Below, in pieces: positions 60,306 through 64,000 of a stretch of 64,000 nt of DNA. The notes below the pieces were generated by a model that was not told the DNA's origin, did no database searches, and saw only the letters and a program-made list of their open reading frames with translations. The DNA is from Actinoplanes utahensis (GTDB taxonomy: Bacteria; Actinomycetota; Actinomycetes; Mycobacteriales; Micromonosporaceae), in the NCBI RefSeq assembly GCF_016862455.1, contig NZ_BOMZ01000084.1, forward strand, positions 1-64,000, written 5' to 3'. A program made the position numbers and the translations under genes. Within the stretch, counting starts at the first letter, position 1. Each line of letters opens with the position of its first letter.

Positions 60306-61238
60306 TCAGACGCGGGTGGGGAGAGGACCTCCGTGGTAGGCGACCGCGTCGGTGAAGGCGGCCGTCAGGTCCAGTGGCGTGCCGTGGTGGTCGGCGTAGA
60401 CGCGGTGCAGGTTCAGGACGAGGCGTTCGGCGTCGGCCCAGGAGGCGAATTCGCCCAGGTCCACTGCGCGGGCCGCGTCCAGCGGGGAGAGGGATCGGGC
60501 CAGGCCGTCCGCGCCGGCCCGCTGGACCAGGTGGTAGTAGCGGCGGTGCTCGTCGAGGACGCGGGGGATGTCGTCGCCGGTCAGGATCGGGCCGTGGCCC
60601 GGGATCAGGACCTCCGGCTCGAAGGCGGCCAGCCAGTCGACGGCGGCCAGCGCGCCGGGCACCGAACCCATGAAGACCAGCGGAGTCAGGCCGGCGAAGA
60701 CCAGGTCGCCGGTGAACAGCACCCGCTCGTCCGGAACCCAGGCGATCAGGTCGCCGGTGGTGTGCGCCGGGCCGCCCGGATGCCGCAAATCGACGCGCCG
60801 GTCGCCGAGGTGCACGGTGAGCGCCCGGTCGACGGCCAGGTCGGGAAGGCGACGGGTGACGGCGCCCCAGTCCGGCACCGGCTCCCAGAACGGCGGGCAC
60901 GCGTCGATGATCGGGTCGACCCGCAGACCCTCACGCATGTGCTCCTGCCCGATCAGGACCGTGGAGTGCGGGAGCAGACTGTTGCCGTACGTGTGATCGC
61001 CGTGCTGATGGGTGTTGACCGCGAACCTCGGCGCCCGCCCGGCGGTGGCCGCACCGAGCGTGCCGAGGAACCGCCGGGCCCGGGTCTCGGTGGCGCACGT
61101 GTCCACGACCAGCACGTCGTCGCCGCCGGAGATCGCGCCGGCGTTGTTGAGCCACCAGGAGCCGTCCGGCTGCACCCACGCGTGGATGCCCGAGCGCACC
61201 TCGACCAGTTCCGCCTCGTGTTCCCCCACAGTGGCCAT
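60306..61238 (-). CDS. MBL-fold metallo-hydrolase
   Basis: 310 residues. The zinc motif THQHGDH (His77, His79, Asp81, His82), a later GGPAHTTGD and FTGDLVF, and the distal histidine in IPGHGPIL define a lactamase-fold hydrolase of the glyoxalase-II-like/quinoprotein-adjacent type. The ATG at 61238 was chosen: further upstream lies the terminator. Substrate unknown. Confidence 0.85.
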   Translation of the reverse strand: MATVGEHEAELVEVRSGIHAWVQPDGSWWLNNAGAISGGDDVLVVDTCATETRARRFLGTLGAATAGRAPRFAVNTHQHGDHTYGNSLLPHSTVLIGQEHMREGLRVDPIIDACPPFWEPVPDWGAVTRRLPDLAVDRALTVHLGDRRVDLRHPGGPAHTTGDLIAWVPDERVLFTGDLVFAGLTPLVFMGSVPGALAAVDWLAAFEPEVLIPGHGPILTGDDIPRVLDEHRRYYHLVQRAGADGLARSLSPLDAARAVDLGEFASWADAERLVLNLHRVYADHHGTPLDLTAAFTDAVAYHGGPLPTRV

Positions 61239-61251
61239 GGGCCAGAAGTCT

Positions 61252-61294
61252 AGGCCGTGTGTGGTGGACCCCGCGGGTCCACCACACACGGCCT
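61252..61294 (-). terminator. Strong hairpin after amidohydrolase gene
   Basis: AGGCCGTGTGTGGTGGACCC (61252-61271) pairs perfectly with its complement at 61275-61294: 20-bp stem and CGC loop. It lies 6 bp past the amidohydrolase stop and just before the MBL start. Confidence 0.8.
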
Positions 61295-61300
61295 GACTAG

Positions 61301-62182
61301 CTAGGTGAGGCCGAGGAGCCGGTGCGGGTTCGCGCCGAAGAACGCGGACGGGTGGTGGTCGGGGTCGAGCGGCTGCGCGTACGGACGGTCCGAACCGTGC
61401 ACGATCGCCGCCGCCCCGACGACCTGCGCCAGGGAGGCGATGGCGTCGGCGCCGTAGGACGAGGTCTCGTAGAAGATGTTCGGGTCGGGCGGGCCGAGGG
61501 CGCCACCGCGGGCGGCGAGCCGTTCGTGGTGCAGCGGGGCCAGCCCGGCGAGCGCGACGAAGGCGATCCGCAGGGACGGGTGCAGCTTACGGCCGGCGAC
61601 GTGCCAGGCGGCCCACGAGCGGTGCATCTGGGCGATGTACGGCACGACCGCGGCCCACCAGTCCGGCAGCGCACCCTTCTCGGACGACGCCGGACCGGGA
61701 TGCACGAGCAGCGGTTTCCCGGCCCGTTCCAGCACGGTGAGCAGCGGTGACAGCTGTTCGATCGCGGCCGGGTCGCCGAGCGCGGTGGCCGGCAGTTGCA
61801 GGCCGGCGACCCGGTCCCGGGTCAGCATCCGGGCGAGGGCGTCCGGATCGGGGTCGGTCACCGGCGCGGCCGCCCAGAGGTGGAAGAAGTCCGGCAGTTC
61901 GAGGGCGCCGCGGTGCCAGATGTCGATCAGCGCGGCCGCGTCCGTACCCGGCAGATGTTCGATCCCGAGCGGGCTGGACAGTGACAGCAGGACGCGCCCG
62001 GTGCCCTCGGAGATCTCGCTGTCGCGGCGCCGCACGGCGTCGTGCGCGGCCGGATCCACCGGGTAGGGGTTCTCGCCCGGCAGGTACAGCGTCCAGTCCC
62101 GCAGGTAAGGGAAGGCGTCGCGGGCCCGCAGCGCGTCGACCAGCGCGGGTGGCCACAGGTGCTGGTGGCAGTCGATGAGCAT
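61301..62182 (-). CDS. Amidohydrolase-family protein
   Basis: 293 residues. N-terminal DCHQHLWPP (the metal HxH), a central LLVHPGPA, and C-terminal GSDRPYAQP with FFGANPHRLLGL are typical of the amidohydrolase-2 (TIM-barrel) group. The ATG overlaps the STAS gene stop (TGATG), so it is translated with a stress-signalling module, an unusual link. Substrate unknown. Confidence 0.8.
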   Translation of the reverse strand: MLIDCHQHLWPPALVDALRARDAFPYLRDWTLYLPGENPYPVDPAAHDAVRRRDSEISEGTGRVLLSLSSPLGIEHLPGTDAAALIDIWHRGALELPDFFHLWAAAPVTDPDPDALARMLTRDRVAGLQLPATALGDPAAIEQLSPLLTVLERAGKPLLVHPGPASSEKGALPDWWAAVVPYIAQMHRSWAAWHVAGRKLHPSLRIAFVALAGLAPLHHERLAARGGALGPPDPNIFYETSSYGADAIASLAQVVGAAAIVHGSDRPYAQPLDPDHHPSAFFGANPHRLLGLT

Positions 62183-62544
62183 CAGTCGTCCCGCAGCGCC
62201 GCGTCGACTGCCGCGTCGGCGGTCGGGTGCAGCCGCAGGAGCCGGTCCAGGCTGGTGGCGAGGATGACCGTGGCGACCAGTGGCCGGGCTCCGCCGAGGC
62301 GCAGCCCGCCGGCCAGCGCCAGGGTCCTGCGGTGCAGTTCGACGAAGAGGCTCAGGCCGCTGGAGTCGCAGAACTCGAGGCCCGTCAGGTCGAGGACGAG
62401 CCGGTGCCGGCCCTGCTCGAGCACATCGGCGGCGGCGGTGGCGAGGACCTCGCGGCTGGCCCGGTCGATCTCACCGGAGACCGTCAGCACGGCGACCCGC
62501 TCGCCCACCGCCCTCGTGGTGACCGTGAGGGAATGGTCCGTCAT
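62182..62544 (-). CDS. STAS-domain anti-anti-sigma factor
   Basis: 120 residues, one STAS domain: VLTVSGEIDRAS, then RLVLDLTGLEFCDSSGLSLF, where the DSSG serine is the phosphorylation site of SpoIIAA/RsbV-type factors. It would bind an anti-sigma kinase when dephosphorylated. Its start overlaps the phosphatase stop and its stop overlaps the amidohydrolase start. Confidence 0.9.
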   Translation of the reverse strand: MTDHSLTVTTRAVGERVAVLTVSGEIDRASREVLATAAADVLEQGRHRLVLDLTGLEFCDSSGLSLFVELHRRTLALAGGLRLGGARPLVATVILATSLDRLLRLHPTADAAVDAALRDD

Positions 62545-63725
62545 CACGTGGTCTGTTCCTCTCGCACCGTCCGTCCCGCTGTGGGGACAGTATTCGATGC
62601 CGCGGTGGCGGACCACTGGACCAGCATCAGTGTGGCGTCGTCGGCGGGCGGGCCGTCCTGATGTTCGAGGACGGCGTGGGCGAGGCGGCGCAGCGTCTCC
62701 GGGGTGGGCAGACCGGCGGACTCGTGCTTCTCGATCAGGTCGACGAGGCGGGGCAGGCCGAACCGGTCGCCGTCGGCGGAGCGGGCCTCGGTGACCCCGT
62801 CGGTGTAGAAGAGCAGCCGGTCGCCCGGCTCCAGGGCCTCCTCGGCGATCGGGGTGTCGTCCTCGATGCCCAGCGGCATCCGCCGGCCGCCGGTGAGTTC
62901 CCGCATCATCGTGCCGTCACGCAGCAGCAGCGGGGCGGGATGGCCGGCGTTGAGGTAGCGCAGGCGGCCGCCGGCGAGGTCGACCTCGGCGAGGACCGCG
63001 GTGACGAACCGGCTGTCCGGGAACTGTTCCAGCAGGGCGGCGTCGGCGGCCCGGGCCTGCTCGGCGAGCCCGCCGCCGGCGCGGCGGGTCGCCCGGACGG
63101 CGGACAGCGCGACGGCGCAGGCCAGACCGGCGGGGAGCCCGTGCCCGACCGCGTCGAGGATGAGCAGGGCGGCGGTGGTGTCGTCGTGGGCGTAGTCGAA
63201 GCCGTCACCACCGACCTCGTAGCAGGGCTGCAGGACGGCGCTGGTGACGAGCCGGTCGGTGCTGGAGGTCAGCGGCGGCAGCAGCCGGAACAGCAGTTCA
63301 GCGGCGGGGGACATGGGCCGGGTGCGGCGGGTCGACTCGATCAGGTCGCCGCGTTCGGCGATGGTGCCGATCAGGTGACCGACCAGGCCGGCGATCATCT
63401 CGCAGCGCTCCACCTCGGGTGGGGCGGGGAGGAACTCGATGACGCCGAGCCGGTCGGTGCCGTCGACCATCGGAACCCACAGCCGGTCGCCCTCGGGCCG
63501 GCTGGACACCAGGGTGAAGGCCGGGCAGCTGTCGACCGGGAGGATCCGGCCGGTGTCCGGCAGGGTCCGCAACGCCACCTGTTCGTGGTCGATCAGCCAG
63601 ATCCGGACCTGGATGCCGAGGCCGGCGAGGGCCGCGTTGACGGTGGGGGTGATGTCGTCAGGCGTCCACAGATGGGAGCGGTCCAGGATTCCACGTAGCG
63701 CGTCGAACCATGGTGAATCGCTCAT
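62544..63725 (-). CDS. PP2C/RsbU-type serine phosphatase
   Basis: 393 residues. An N-terminal GAF-like sensor region (about 1-125), a linker, and a SpoIIE/PPM phosphatase domain from about 150: EVGGDGFDYAHDD, LLILDAVGHGLPAG, FYTDGVTEAR and PPADDATLMLV supply the metal aspartates. It should dephosphorylate the STAS protein encoded next. The ATG at 63725 was chosen because the longer frame runs through the divergent galM promoter. Confidence 0.88.
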   Translation of the reverse strand: MSDSPWFDALRGILDRSHLWTPDDITPTVNAALAGLGIQVRIWLIDHEQVALRTLPDTGRILPVDSCPAFTLVSSRPEGDRLWVPMVDGTDRLGVIEFLPAPPEVERCEMIAGLVGHLIGTIAERGDLIESTRRTRPMSPAAELLFRLLPPLTSSTDRLVTSAVLQPCYEVGGDGFDYAHDDTTAALLILDAVGHGLPAGLACAVALSAVRATRRAGGGLAEQARAADAALLEQFPDSRFVTAVLAEVDLAGGRLRYLNAGHPAPLLLRDGTMMRELTGGRRMPLGIEDDTPIAEEALEPGDRLLFYTDGVTEARSADGDRFGLPRLVDLIEKHESAGLPTPETLRRLAHAVLEHQDGPPADDATLMLVQWSATAASNTVPTAGRTVREEQTT

Positions 63726-63849
63726 ACGGCCAAGCCTAGACGCGCCGTCGCGCGGAACGGGCCGGGGATCTTCTCCCGAAGCCGGCCAGCGCTCGGGATC
63801 ACCCGGAGTCACTGGCGGCGCCCGGTGTGTGGTCTGAGACCATGCGGCC

Positions 63850-64000
63850 ATGACGAGTATCGACAGGGCACCGTTCGGCGAGCTGGCCGACGGCACGGTG
63901 ATCGAGAAGTGGACGCTGACCAACGCGAGCGGCATGTCGGTGTCGATCCTCACGTGGGGCGCGACCATCCAGTCCGTGCTGGTCCCGGACTCCGCCGGGG
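63850..64000 (+). CDS. galM: Aldose 1-epimerase (GalM), 5' part
   Basis: 50 codons before the window edge: APFGELADGTVIEKWTLTNA, then SGMSVSILTWGATIQSVLVP, the N-terminus of aldose 1-epimerase (galactose mutarotase). It is divergent from the phosphatase operon with 124 bp between. The catalytic Glu and His lie outside the window. Confidence 0.8.
   Translation, partial: MTSIDRAPFGELADGTVIEKWTLTNASGMSVSILTWGATIQSVLVPDSAG

Noticed and set aside
1-64000. tRNA, rRNA, transposase or phage genes
   Set aside because: None was recognised on either strand by eye; small RNAs could be missed without computation.

Overview
The window is chromosomal DNA of a high-GC actinomycete. Third codon positions are almost all G or C, GTG starts are common, and regulators are dense (SARP, MmyB-type XRE, LuxR/NarL, TetR, HxlR, ECF sigma). 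The gene mix suggests Micromonosporaceae, for example an Actinoplanes relative; this is inference from style, not a database match. I see no rRNA, tRNA, CRISPR array, insertion sequence or prophage.

Layout. 1-9.3 kb: a DUF6807 protein under a LacI-type palindrome, an ornithine-decarboxylase-like enzyme behind a small membrane protein, a membrane GGDEF/EAL protein with degenerate sites, a quinone oxidoreductase divergent from an XRE regulator, a stand-alone GyrI-like domain and a cytosolic HExxH metalloprotease. 9.3-21 kb: many single genes (hydrolases, TetR, VOC, ketopantoate reductase, a SigE-type sigma factor with its membrane partner, mannonate dehydratase, secreted hydrolase, uronate-dehydrogenase-like protein, EamA exporter divergent from LysR). 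21-28 kb: a giant SARP/NB-ARC/TPR regulator with a C-terminal SUKH-like domain, an F420-type LLM enzyme, XRE, an AhpD-like protein and a DUF7710 protein. 28-38 kb: secreted alpha-amylase with CBM20, a four-gene compatible-solute ABC importer operon, BenE, an MFS exporter divergent from an ArsR-type regulator. 38-47 kb: TetR and a Baeyer-Villiger monooxygenase, a NarL-type two-component pair joined to a CcdA-like protein, an ECF sigma pair, and an OmpR-type two-component system with a PepSY target. 47-52 kb: remnants and small genes, an HxlR/hydrolase/LLM operon divergent from ohr. 52-60 kb: narGHJI divergent from narK, with a DosR-like dyad between them. 60-64 kb: MBL-fold hydrolase, an RsbU-type phosphatase/STAS/amidohydrolase operon, and the start of an aldose 1-epimerase.

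Three themes stand out. First, several intergenic gaps hold recognisable C-terminal remnants of genes: AraC, P450, VOC and a LuxR HTH. Most have no usable start codon. Second, short tandem repeats of 10, 15, 20, 41 and about 57 bp sit immediately 3' of stop codons at four separate loci. Third, many divergent or autoregulated genes carry clean dyads or direct repeats, so several regulator-operator pairs can be proposed directly from the sequence.

Starts were chosen by ribosome-binding site, ATGA/TGATG overlap with the upstream gene and family length. Functions are assigned from motifs read by eye, without any database search.
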